Assembly (NCBI GenBank): GCA_910578085.1
Contig: CAJTPM010000059.1
Coordinates: forward strand, 1-14,614
Reading direction: 5' to 3'
Origin: an uncultured Lachnospiraceae bacterium
GTDB lineage: Bacteria; Bacillota; Clostridia; Lachnospirales; Lachnospiraceae
DNA length: 14,614 nt
Position 1 is the stretch's first letter. Each line of letters starts with the position of its first letter. The notes under the pieces were generated by a model. It did not search any database. It was not told the origin of the DNA and was given only the letters and a program-made list of their open reading frames with translations. Made by a program: the position numbers and the translations under genes. Shown piece after piece: positions 4,936-11,732 of the stretch.

Positions 4936-6627
4936 ATGAGTAACAAGATTAAGAAAATCTACCATGCAGCCATCTACGTTAGATTATCTAAGGAAGATGG
5001 TGATGTTTCCAATGCTGCGAAAGCAGAGAGCAACAGCATTTCAAATCAGAAAAATCTTATCCGTGATTTCCTGAAGGACAAAGAAGATATTGAGGTAGTG
5101 TCGGAACGGGTTGACGACGGTTATACAGGCTCTAATTTTGAGCGTCCTGCTTTTAAGCTGATGCTTGAGGACATTAAAAAGGGTATTGTGGATTGTGTCA
5201 TCGTAAAAGACCTTTCACGTTTCGGGCGTGAGTACATTGATTCCGGCAGGTACATTGAGCGGCTGTTCCCCGCACTGGGGGTTCGCTTTATCGCTATCAA
5301 TGACAACTATGACAGTCTGGACGGGAAAGATCAGGCGGATGAAATCATTATCCCTTTTAAAAACCTAATCAACGATGCGTACTGCCGGGATATTTCCGTG
5401 AAAATACGGAGCCATTTGGAGGTAAAAAGGAAAAACGGGGAATTTATCGGTTCCTTTGCCCCTTATGGGTATCAGAAAGATGAAAATGACAGAAACAGCT
5501 TGGTGATTGATCCGATTGCGGCGGGGATTGTCAGGGACATTTTCAGAATGAAGCTGCACGGACTCAGTCAGGATGCCATTGCAAACAGGCTGAATGACAT
5601 GGGTGTGCTTTCCCCTATGGAATATAAAAGCGCAATGGGCAGCAATTACCAGACCAGCTTTAAGACCAATGACAAGGCAGTATGGAGTTCTGTAACAGTC
5701 AGAAGAATTTTGGAAAATGAGCTTTATATCGGTACTCTGGTTCAGGGCAGGCAGACAACACCGAACCATAAGGTAAAAAAGACAGTGTTGAAGCCGGAGA
5801 AGGACTGGATAAGGATAGAAAAGAACCATGAAGCCATTATTTCAGACAGGGATTTTTCCATTGTGCAGCGGCTTCTTGGCATGGATACAAGGATTTCCCC
5901 GAAGCAGTCAGAAGTATATCCGCTGGCAGGGCTGATTGTCTGTGCCGACTGTGGTGCGGCTATGGTAAGGAAGAATGCCTATGCCGGAGGGAAGAAGTAT
6001 CAGTATTATGTGTGTTCCCGCAACAAGGAGACTAAGGAGTGCAGCAACCACCGTATCCCGGTGGATAAACTGGAAGAAGCGGTTTTGCAGTTCCTACAGG
6101 TCCAGATCAGCAACATTCTTGACTTGAAACAGGTCATGGAAAAGGTATCTACAATCCCTTTTCAGGAACTGGATATTAAGGAACTGGAAAAGCGTATCGG
6201 ACAGAAAGAAACAGAGATTGAGCGCTGCAAGGAACTCCGCAATATGCTCTATGAGGATATGAAAGACGGTATCGTGTCAAAAGAGGATTACATGGAGCTG
6301 CATGAGGCATACACACAGAAACGTGACAGTGCGGAAGATGCGGTAAGGAAGATGAAGCAGGAAATCAAGGATATACTTGCTTCAAATACGGATAAATACA
6401 AATGGCTTGATTATTTTGCAGAGCATCAGAACATCGACAGGCTGACAAGGAATGTGGCTGTGGAGCTGATTGACAGGGTACGGGTTATAGACAAGAACAG
6501 CATTGAAGTAGTTTTCAGTTTTGGCGACTGTTATAAGGAAATACTTGATAATCTGCAGCACGCAGGCTGTGAGGTTGTCTGTGATGAACATGGCAGGGTT
6601 CGGTTTGAGAGGAAGGAGGCGGTGTAG
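4936..6627 (+). CDS. Large serine recombinase 1 of 3
   Basis: This 563-residue site-specific recombinase cuts and joins attachment sites through a phosphoserine link. The ATG at 4936 follows AAAGGAG at 8 nt; an in-frame GTG at 4927 lies inside that site and is rejected. The catalytic domain (about 10-155) has Ser18 in IYVRLS, DDGYTGSNFERP, and KDLSRFGREY with the active-site Arg residues. The recombinase domain (about 175-290) includes SFAPYGYQK and WSSVTVRRILENELYIG. A zinc ribbon follows with Cys336, Cys339, Cys360 and Cys369, then a coiled coil (about 395-485). All key residues are present, so it looks active. It is the first gene of a tight three-gene operon; recombinase 2 starts one base after its stop. 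Its translation may be governed by the leader hairpin just upstream. Families with three such genes are known from Firmicute integrative elements, where they sit at one end next to the attachment site. Confidence 0.93.
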   Translation: MSNKIKKIYHAAIYVRLSKEDGDVSNAAKAESNSISNQKNLIRDFLKDKEDIEVVSERVDDGYTGSNFERPAFKLMLEDIKKGIVDCVIVKDLSRFGREYIDSGRYIERLFPALGVRFIAINDNYDSLDGKDQADEIIIPFKNLINDAYCRDISVKIRSHLEVKRKNGEFIGSFAPYGYQKDENDRNSLVIDPIAAGIVRDIFRMKLHGLSQDAIANRLNDMGVLSPMEYKSAMGSNYQTSFKTNDKAVWSSVTVRRILENELYIGTLVQGRQTTPNHKVKKTVLKPEKDWIRIEKNHEAIISDRDFSIVQRLLGMDTRISPKQSEVYPLAGLIVCADCGAAMVRKNAYAGGKKYQYYVCSRNKETKECSNHRIPVDKLEEAVLQFLQVQISNILDLKQVMEKVSTIPFQELDIKELEKRIGQKETEIERCKELRNMLYEDMKDGIVSKEDYMELHEAYTQKRDSAEDAVRKMKQEIKDILASNTDKYKWLDYFAEHQNIDRLTRNVAVELIDRVRVIDKNSIEVVFSFGDCYKEILDNLQHAGCEVVCDEHGRVRFERKEAV

Positions 6628-6628
6628 C

Positions 6629-8323
6629 ATGGCTAGGAAGTCAAAGAAGATTGATTTTGTAAATGTCAATGATTTAGGACAGCAGACCATGACAGTTTCT
6701 GCCCCGGTAAAATCAGCCTGCTACAAAGTCGGCTTATATGCAAGGCTTTCTGAGGAAACAGAAGCCAACAGAGAACGGGCAACGATTGAGACACAGATGG
6801 AACTATTGCGGAAGTTTGTGGCAGAGAATGACGATATGGTTGTTTTTAAAGAGTATGCTGACATTTCCTATTCCGGCACGAATTTTGAAAGACCGGGTTT
6901 TGAGGAAATGATAAAGGATATGCGGAGCGGCTTGCTCAACTGCATTGTCGTAAAAGATTTATCAAGGCTCGGCAGGAATTATGTTGAGACAGGCAACTAC
7001 ATTGAAAGGGTATTCCCGTTCTTTGATGTGAGGTTCATAGCGGTCACTGACGGTTACGACTCCAACAAGTCCGGCGAAGAGCTGCTGATGCCGCTGAAAA
7101 ACATGGTAAATGAAATGTATGTGAAAGATTTATCCAAAAAGATGAAATCCGCTCACAGGGCATACTGGAAAAATGGGGAGTATTCTTCAGGGAAAGTTCC
7201 TTATGGATATGTCAATATAGACAGACATCTCTATCCGGATGACAAAGTTAAGGAAAACGTGCTTGAAATATACAGGCTGTTTTTAGAGGGAAATTCCTTA
7301 AAGGAGATTACAAGGCAGCTAAACAGTAAAAAAATCCTTAATCCTAAATCATACAAGCTCATTCAGTTTGGACATGACATTCCAGAAGGAATGAATACAG
7401 AATGGAACAGTGTGACAGTAAGGGCTATCCTTACAAATCATGCCTATGTTGGTGAAAGCGTCCACAATAAAATGAGCAGGGTAAATGGGAAAACGGTCAG
7501 AGTACCCAAAGAAAACTGGATTATTGTTGAGGACACTCATGCGCCACTGGTAAGCAGGGAGGATTTTGACACGATACAGGAGATGCTTGAGGAAAATGTA
7601 AAGCATTTTCACTCGACACACGGGAAAAACGGATTTGACCATGCCCGGTTTAATCTTATCGGTAAGAAGATTGTCTGTGCGGACTGTGGAAAAATCATGG
7701 CATTCCGCACAGAAGGGACAAGGCATGTCAACAAGTCTTACAGGTGCAAGACCTATCTGAACACGGTAAAGAAAGGCTGCACCAATCATCTGGTATCAGC
7801 AGAGGCGGTCAATGCGGCAGTGTTTAGTGAGATTCAAGAGCATATGCATGTCTGCATTGATAAAGAGGAAACAGTAAAGCGGCTGAATGCAAAGACGGAA
7901 AACCTTAAAAAGTATGATTTATATGGAAAAGAGGCAGACAAGATAAGAAAGGAGCTGCAAAAGACAACAGAAGTCAAGGCAGGCATTTTTGAGGATTACC
8001 GGGATAAGCTGATTGATGAAGAACAGTATGTGCAGATCAGTGAGAAATACGCTGCCAAAATTAAGGAACTGTCTGCAAGGCTTGATGAAATGCTAAAGGC
8101 ACAGGCAGAATATTCCAGAGAGTACCATATTAACGAGGACTGGAAAGCGGTGGTGCAGAAATACCTCACGAAACGCAAGCTCACAAAGGAAATGGTAGAT
8201 GCATTTGTGGACAGGGTAGAGGTACATGAAGATGCAAACATTGTCGTACACCTGATTTATGATGATGTACTGGAAAGCCTGAAAAGCCTGAGTGCAGAAA
8301 GAGAGGGCGGTTCCAATGGATAA
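6629..8323 (+). CDS. Large serine recombinase 2 of 3
   Basis: The protein has 564 residues. The ATG at 6629 is one base after the stop of recombinase 1 and has GGAGG (6615-6619) upstream; a longer frame to 6521 overlaps recombinase 1 and is rejected. It carries an extra N-terminal stretch of about 30 residues before the catalytic domain, with Ser41 in LYARLS. It has SYSGTNFERP where the others have DDGY, KDLSRLGRNY with the active-site Arg residues, a recombinase domain with GKVPYGYVN and WNSVTVRAILTNHAYVG, a zinc ribbon (Cys350, Cys353, Cys373, Cys384), and a C-terminal coiled coil. All catalytic and zinc residues are intact. Its end overlaps the start of recombinase 3 by 8 bases, which implies coupled translation. 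It probably works with the neighbouring recombinases on the same att sites, perhaps as a hetero-oligomer; the division of labour is not visible from sequence. Confidence 0.93.
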   Translation: MARKSKKIDFVNVNDLGQQTMTVSAPVKSACYKVGLYARLSEETEANRERATIETQMELLRKFVAENDDMVVFKEYADISYSGTNFERPGFEEMIKDMRSGLLNCIVVKDLSRLGRNYVETGNYIERVFPFFDVRFIAVTDGYDSNKSGEELLMPLKNMVNEMYVKDLSKKMKSAHRAYWKNGEYSSGKVPYGYVNIDRHLYPDDKVKENVLEIYRLFLEGNSLKEITRQLNSKKILNPKSYKLIQFGHDIPEGMNTEWNSVTVRAILTNHAYVGESVHNKMSRVNGKTVRVPKENWIIVEDTHAPLVSREDFDTIQEMLEENVKHFHSTHGKNGFDHARFNLIGKKIVCADCGKIMAFRTEGTRHVNKSYRCKTYLNTVKKGCTNHLVSAEAVNAAVFSEIQEHMHVCIDKEETVKRLNAKTENLKKYDLYGKEADKIRKELQKTTEVKAGIFEDYRDKLIDEEQYVQISEKYAAKIKELSARLDEMLKAQAEYSREYHINEDWKAVVQKYLTKRKLTKEMVDAFVDRVEVHEDANIVVHLIYDDVLESLKSLSAEREGGSNG

Positions 8324-9890
8324 AACAGCAGTGGCGATATACCTCCGCCTCTCAAATGAGGACAGCGACAAGGGAAAACTTGAAGAAAGCAACAGCATTT
8401 CAGCGCAACGGGTACTCCTTACAAAGCATGTAGAGGAACTTATGCAGGGACAGGAATACAGCATCACAGAGTTTAGTGATGACGGGTATTCCGGCACCGA
8501 TTTCAACAGACCGGGCGTTCAGGCATTGATTGAAGCGGCAAAAAACGGCGATATCGGCATGATTGTTGTCAAAGACTTTTCACGGTTTGGGCGGGATTAT
8601 CTTGAAGTCGGAAGGTATCTTGAATATATCTTTCCAATCCTGCAGGTAAGGTTCGTGTCTGTCAATGACAATTACGACAGCAGTGATAAGTTCGGGACAA
8701 CAGGGGGAATGAGCGTTGCACTCAAAAACCTTGTTTATGGGATGTACAGTGCTGATCTGTCTAAAAAAGTACGGAGTGCAAGGGACACAAGGGTTAGGAA
8801 CGGTGAGTTTGTCGGTCAGTTTGCCCCATATGGGTACATGAAGAACCCGGAAGATAAGCATGAACTGCTGATTGATGAAAATGTGGCGTGGGTAGTGCGC
8901 AGAATTTTCCGGCAGGCTGCTGACGGAGTAAGCCATACGGAGATTGCAAGGCAGCTCAATGAGGAAGGAATACCGACAAGGTATCTGTACCACCAGTTAA
9001 AAGGCGATAATTTCCCGGATAAACAGCCACATGTTAAGATAAAAATGTGGAGTAACAGTTCAATCAGGAACATAATTACTGACGAGACATATTTGGGAAC
9101 AATGTTCTGGAACCGGGCAAGGTGCGGTATGGACACCAATAAGAAACGGGTAGAGCAGCCGAGGGAGAAATGGATCATCGTAGAAAACCAGCATGAAGCC
9201 CTTGTATCAAAAGAACTTTTTCAGAAAGCAAATGATAACATTGTCGGACTTGATATGAGCGGAAGAACAACAGGCAGGCAAAATCTCTTTTTTATCTGTG
9301 GTTACTGTGGCAAAAGCCTTCAACTCAGAAACAGAAAAAACGATAAATATCATTGTAGAAGTCGTGTACAGCAGATAGAGAATGACTGCCAAAAGATTAA
9401 CATTGTAAAGGAAGAACTAGAAAATGCGGTGTTGTGTCAGGTAAGAGGAATGGCAAATATGCTCATTGAAGCAAGAGCTGTTCGCAAACAGGCACACAAG
9501 CATGACAGGAAATCAATACTTGAAACAACGGTTGCTGACAGTATGAAGGAAACGGCTCGTTGGAAAGACACAAAGCTGCACTTATATGAGCAATACAAGG
9601 CAGGAACGATTACCAGAGACGATTATGTTGCACGGATTGAAAAAGGTAAGATAAGAATGGAAGAACTGGAACAGATCAAGAGTGCGGCACTGGAAGAACT
9701 GGACAGCTTACAGGCAGTATCAGAGCCGGAGGAAATATCGGACGAAAAACTGACAGAGTTTTCCGTACTGGAGTCCTTTGACAAAGACAGGTTAAAGACG
9801 CTGATTGATAAAGTTATTGTCTACGGATCGGATGCCATAGAGATTGTGTGGAAAGTCGGAAATCCTTTCAATGCTGACAGCACTGTATGA
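8316..9890 (+). CDS. Large serine recombinase 3 of 3
   Basis: The protein has 524 residues. The ATG at 8316 overlaps the stop of recombinase 2, with AGAGGG upstream; an earlier in-frame start at 8292 has no better signal. Ser13 lies in IYLRLS, followed by DDGYSGTDFNRP, KDFSRFGRDY with the active-site Arg residues, and QFAPYGYMK. The recombinase domain ends in WSNSSIRNIITDETYLG. The zinc ribbon uses Cys328, Cys331, Cys347 and Cys358, and a coiled coil with EEL-rich heptads follows (about 390-470). It has the shortest zinc-ribbon/C-terminal part of the three but no missing key residue. Its stop lies 98 bp before the truncated reductase, so this is the gene nearest the element end, as usual for serine-integrase elements. 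Confidence 0.93.
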   Translation: MDKTAVAIYLRLSNEDSDKGKLEESNSISAQRVLLTKHVEELMQGQEYSITEFSDDGYSGTDFNRPGVQALIEAAKNGDIGMIVVKDFSRFGRDYLEVGRYLEYIFPILQVRFVSVNDNYDSSDKFGTTGGMSVALKNLVYGMYSADLSKKVRSARDTRVRNGEFVGQFAPYGYMKNPEDKHELLIDENVAWVVRRIFRQAADGVSHTEIARQLNEEGIPTRYLYHQLKGDNFPDKQPHVKIKMWSNSSIRNIITDETYLGTMFWNRARCGMDTNKKRVEQPREKWIIVENQHEALVSKELFQKANDNIVGLDMSGRTTGRQNLFFICGYCGKSLQLRNRKNDKYHCRSRVQQIENDCQKINIVKEELENAVLCQVRGMANMLIEARAVRKQAHKHDRKSILETTVADSMKETARWKDTKLHLYEQYKAGTITRDDYVARIEKGKIRMEELEQIKSAALEELDSLQAVSEPEEISDEKLTEFSVLESFDKDRLKTLIDKVIVYGSDAIEIVWKVGNPFNADSTV

Positions 9891-9928
9891 AAATCTGTTC
9901 CAATTTGCGGAAAGTAATGGTAAAATAG

Positions 9929-9979
9929 GAGCCATAGGCAAATCTGCCTGTGGCTCGCTAAAAAAATGAAATTTTTTTT
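9929..9979 (+). terminator. Hairpin at the end of the recombinase operon
   Basis: GAGCCATAGGCA (9929-9940) pairs with TGCCTGTGGCTC (9945-9956), 12 bp with one T-G pair and an AATC loop. A second AT-only inverted repeat follows (9959-9967 with 9971-9980) with eight T at 9972-9979. The first stem is 15 bases from the T-run, so termination may use the second stem or both. It lies 38 bp after the stop of recombinase 3, inside the presumed right end of the element, and may also be an att-arm feature. Confidence 0.55.
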
Positions 9980-9988
9980 ATTCCTTAC

Positions 9989-10504
9989 TTGACACAAGCA
10001 GACTTAATGCTTTTGCACCATCCTGATCCGAATGATGTGGAGGCGTATAAAGCGATGGAACAGTTTGTGGAAGAAGGAAAAATCCGTTCCATCGGGCTGT
10101 CGAACTGGTATGTGGAGGAATTGACGGAGTTTCTGCCGCAGGTGGATACTGTCCCGGCAGTGGTTCAGAATGAAATCCATCCGTATTATCAGGAGAGTGA
10201 TGTAATCCCGTTTATTCAGGATTTAGGGATTGTGGTGCAGGGCTGGTATCCGCCGGGCGGCAGAGGGCATACGGGAGAGCTGCTTGGCGATTCCGTGATT
10301 TCTGAAATTGCAGAGGTGCATGGCGTGTCTTCCGCGCAGGTGATTTTACGATGGAATCTGCAAAAGGGCGTGGTGGTCATCCCCGGTTCCAGTAATCCCG
10401 ATCATATCAGGGAAAATACGGAAGTTTATCATTTCAGTCTGACCGAGGATGAAATGGCACGGATAGGTGCCCTTGACCGGGGCAAAAAACATGATTGGTA
10501 TTAG
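9989..10504 (+). pseudogene. Aldo/keto reductase, 5'-truncated by the integrative element
   Basis: The 171-residue frame is the C-terminal part of an aldo/keto reductase, an NADPH-dependent TIM-barrel oxidoreductase. Recognisable parts are DLMLLHHP (His at 10016-10021, the catalytic His region), KIRSIGLSNWYVEEL, PAVVQNEIHPYYQ, VILRWNLQKGVVVIPGSSNPDHI and the C-terminal FSLTEDEMARI. Family members have about 270-290 residues; roughly 100-120 N-terminal residues are missing, and with them the catalytic Asp, Tyr and Lys. The frame starts at a TTG (9989) without a ribosome binding site, and the codons before DLMLL do not fit the family. The product cannot be an active reductase unless the element leaves. 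It was once the first gene of an operon with the flavodoxin lipoprotein, whose start lies 11 bases after its stop. Confidence 0.8.
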
Positions 10505-10515
10505 GAGGAATGACA

Positions 10516-11256
10516 GTGAAAAAAATAGTTGTTTTATGTTTATCTTTGCTGCTTGCGGCCGTTATGCTCAGTGGTTGTGGGACTTCTCCCTCCGGCAATA
10601 ATCCTGCTGCCGGATCAGGTAAGCAGCAGTCGGAGGAAAATGCAGAAACGACACTTTCAAACGAAACGGAGGATTCTGAAAATATGGACTCTAATTCTAC
10701 AGCAAAAAGTCTGGTTGTATATTTTTCCATGCCGGAAACTACGGAGCCTGAGAATATGTCGAGGGAGGAAGAACTCAGCACCGTTGTGATTGACGGTGAG
10801 GTTTTGGGGAATACCCAGTATGTCGCATATATCATTGCAGAAAATACGGGGTCAGATATTTTCCGGATTGAGCCGGTTACACCATATCCGCTGGATCATT
10901 CGGAGCTTGAAAATATTGCACAGAAAGAACAGTCAGACAATTTCCGTCCTGAAATTGCCGGAACGGTAGAGGATATCGACCAATATGACACCATTTTTTT
11001 TGGTTTCCCCAACTGGTATTATGATATGCCGATGATTATGTACAGTTTTCTTGACCAGTACGATCTGACAGGGAAAACAGTGGTTCCTTTTGTCACATCC
11101 GGCGGGAGCGGTTTTTCTGACGCAATCAGCACAATCAAAGACATGGAACCGGAGGCAGATGTAGTTACAGATGGCCTTTCCATTTCACGCAATGTGGTTC
11201 AGGATTCGGAACCTGATATTATCGAATGGCTGACAGAAAAAGGGTTCATTCAGTAA
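10516..11256 (+). CDS. Flavodoxin-family lipoprotein
   Basis: The protein has 246 residues. The GTG at 10516 is chosen because AGGAGG (10503-10508) stands 7 nt upstream; the ATG at 10510 is only one base from it. Residues 1-21 are a lipoprotein signal with lipobox L18-S19-G20-C21, so the mature protein should be lipid-anchored to the outer face of the membrane. Residues 22-65 form a Ser/Glu/Asn-rich linker. The flavodoxin domain (about 68-246) has LVVYFSMPET, a later GNTQYVAYIIAENTG segment as the FMN phosphate loop, DQYDTIFFGFPNWYYDMPMIMYSFL, and GKTVVPFVTSGGSGFSDAI. The insertion between the first strand and the GNT loop is typical of clostridial members that I recall. Its role is presumably electron transfer with an FMN cofactor, perhaps for the neighbouring reductase. 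Because the reductase is broken, its original promoter is probably separated from it by the element. Confidence 0.88.
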   Translation: MKKIVVLCLSLLLAAVMLSGCGTSPSGNNPAAGSGKQQSEENAETTLSNETEDSENMDSNSTAKSLVVYFSMPETTEPENMSREEELSTVVIDGEVLGNTQYVAYIIAENTGSDIFRIEPVTPYPLDHSELENIAQKEQSDNFRPEIAGTVEDIDQYDTIFFGFPNWYYDMPMIMYSFLDQYDLTGKTVVPFVTSGGSGFSDAISTIKDMEPEADVVTDGLSISRNVVQDSEPDIIEWLTEKGFIQ

Positions 11257-11278
11257 ATTGTCATAGGGGGAGGGCAGC

Positions 11279-11404
11279 ATGAAACATAAAGCAGGGCCGA
11301 CAAAGAGAACGGGGCGCCCAGGTCATCCCCGGACGTTCCCGCTTCGGTTTCCTCCTGCTGGTAAATCACCGCCCCTCCAGCCTGTGCCATTTTGCCACAA
11401 ATGA
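11279..11404 (+). pseudogene. Short ORF with strong ribosome binding site, probably a cut-off gene start
   Basis: The 41-residue frame begins at an ATG 6 nt after GGGGGAGG (11265-11272). It is rich in Pro, Arg, Lys and His and shows no recognisable domain. The strong start signal 22 bp after the flavodoxin stop suggests the original third gene of that operon, now joined after a few codons to foreign sequence. It may equally be a real small protein. Confidence 0.3.
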
Positions 11405-11424
11405 ACCGCAGTCAATGTAATGTA

Positions 11425-11442
11425 GTGGTTTGGTGAAACCAC
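11425..11442. repeat. Small perfect hairpin in the scar region
   Basis: GTGGTTT (11425-11431) pairs with AAACCAC (11436-11442) around GGTG. It is followed by CCTTTACA, a poor T-tract, so termination is doubtful. Confidence 0.5.
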
Positions 11443-11460
11443 CCTTTACACAATACATCT

Positions 11461-11592
11461 CAGAAAGAATATCTGATGAAATACGCAAAAGAACACGGTT
11501 TCCCTAACCCGAAATTCTACGTGGACGACGGCTATATGGGTACGAATTTTGACCGCCCAAGCTTTAAGAAAATGTCGGCGGACATTTCTTGA
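11461..11592 (+). pseudogene. Fragment of a serine recombinase catalytic domain
   Basis: Translation from 11461 reads QKEYLMKYAKEHGF, then FYVDDGYMGTNFDRPSFKKM, then a stop at 11590-11592. This is the part of a large serine recombinase that follows the catalytic Ser and carries the DDGxxGTxFxRPxF motif. Both the YxRxS part and the SRxxR part are missing, so 43 codons are left from a gene of more than 500. Its sequence differs from all three intact recombinases in the window, so it comes from another element. The end is a hairpin (AAATGTC 11569-11575 with GACATTT 11581-11587, a bulge, and AAG with CTT). No start or ribosome binding site is present. Confidence 0.75.
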
Positions 11593-11643
11593 CACAGCAG
11601 TAAAAATATAATATTGTATTTTCAATAATAAATTTTCTGCACG

Positions 11644-11706
11644 CTGACGGAATGCTCGTATGAGCGGGACATTCGGCATTTTGCTGCGGAGATGGAAAAA
11701 GAATAA
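11644..11706 (+). pseudogene. C-terminal tail of a lost gene
   Basis: The frame is open from about 11632 and ends at TAA 11704-11706, reading LTECSYERDIRHFAAEMEKE at its end. It has no start signal and looks like an ordinary protein C-terminus. It may be what remains of the gene that once preceded the kinase. The fragment is too short to name. Confidence 0.3.
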
Positions 11707-11732
11707 ATGACGGCTGTGGGCGGGATGAGAAT

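Larger units (their letters stand above)
1..9990. mobile_element. Probable integrative element, right end in an aldo/keto reductase gene; left end outside the window
   Basis: The call rests on the three-recombinase operon lying directly next to a gene that has lost its 5' third. Integrative elements with serine recombinases commonly carry them at one end beside the att site. The right boundary lies about 9980-9998, where reductase coding resumes. The missing reductase half is not found anywhere between 1 and 9990, so the left end should be further left. The AT-rich genes at 342-2257 may be cargo or a nested insertion. No relaxase, transfer or replication gene is in the window, so conjugative and non-conjugative forms cannot be told apart. 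The exact left limit given here is just the window edge. Confidence 0.5.
11257..11732. other. Scarred intergenic region between flavodoxin gene and kinase
   Basis: The interval contains gene debris: a short ORF with a good ribosome binding site (11279-11404), a hairpin (11425-11442), a serine-recombinase fragment (11461-11592), an AT-rich island (11601-11640) and a 20-codon gene tail (11644-11706). It looks like the remains of at least one older insertion and deletion. Confidence 0.55.

Noticed and set aside
6521..6628. Earlier start for recombinase 2, overlapping recombinase 1 by 36 codons
   Set aside because: The ATG at 6629 has a good ribosome binding site one base after the previous stop, and the extra residues do not look like the family.
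11589..11612. TTGACA (11589-11594) with TATAAT (11607-11612) as a kinase promoter
   Set aside because: The spacer is only 12 bp, too short for a sigma-A promoter. A 17-bp spaced alternative (TATTGT at 11612) is possible but weak, so no promoter was listed.
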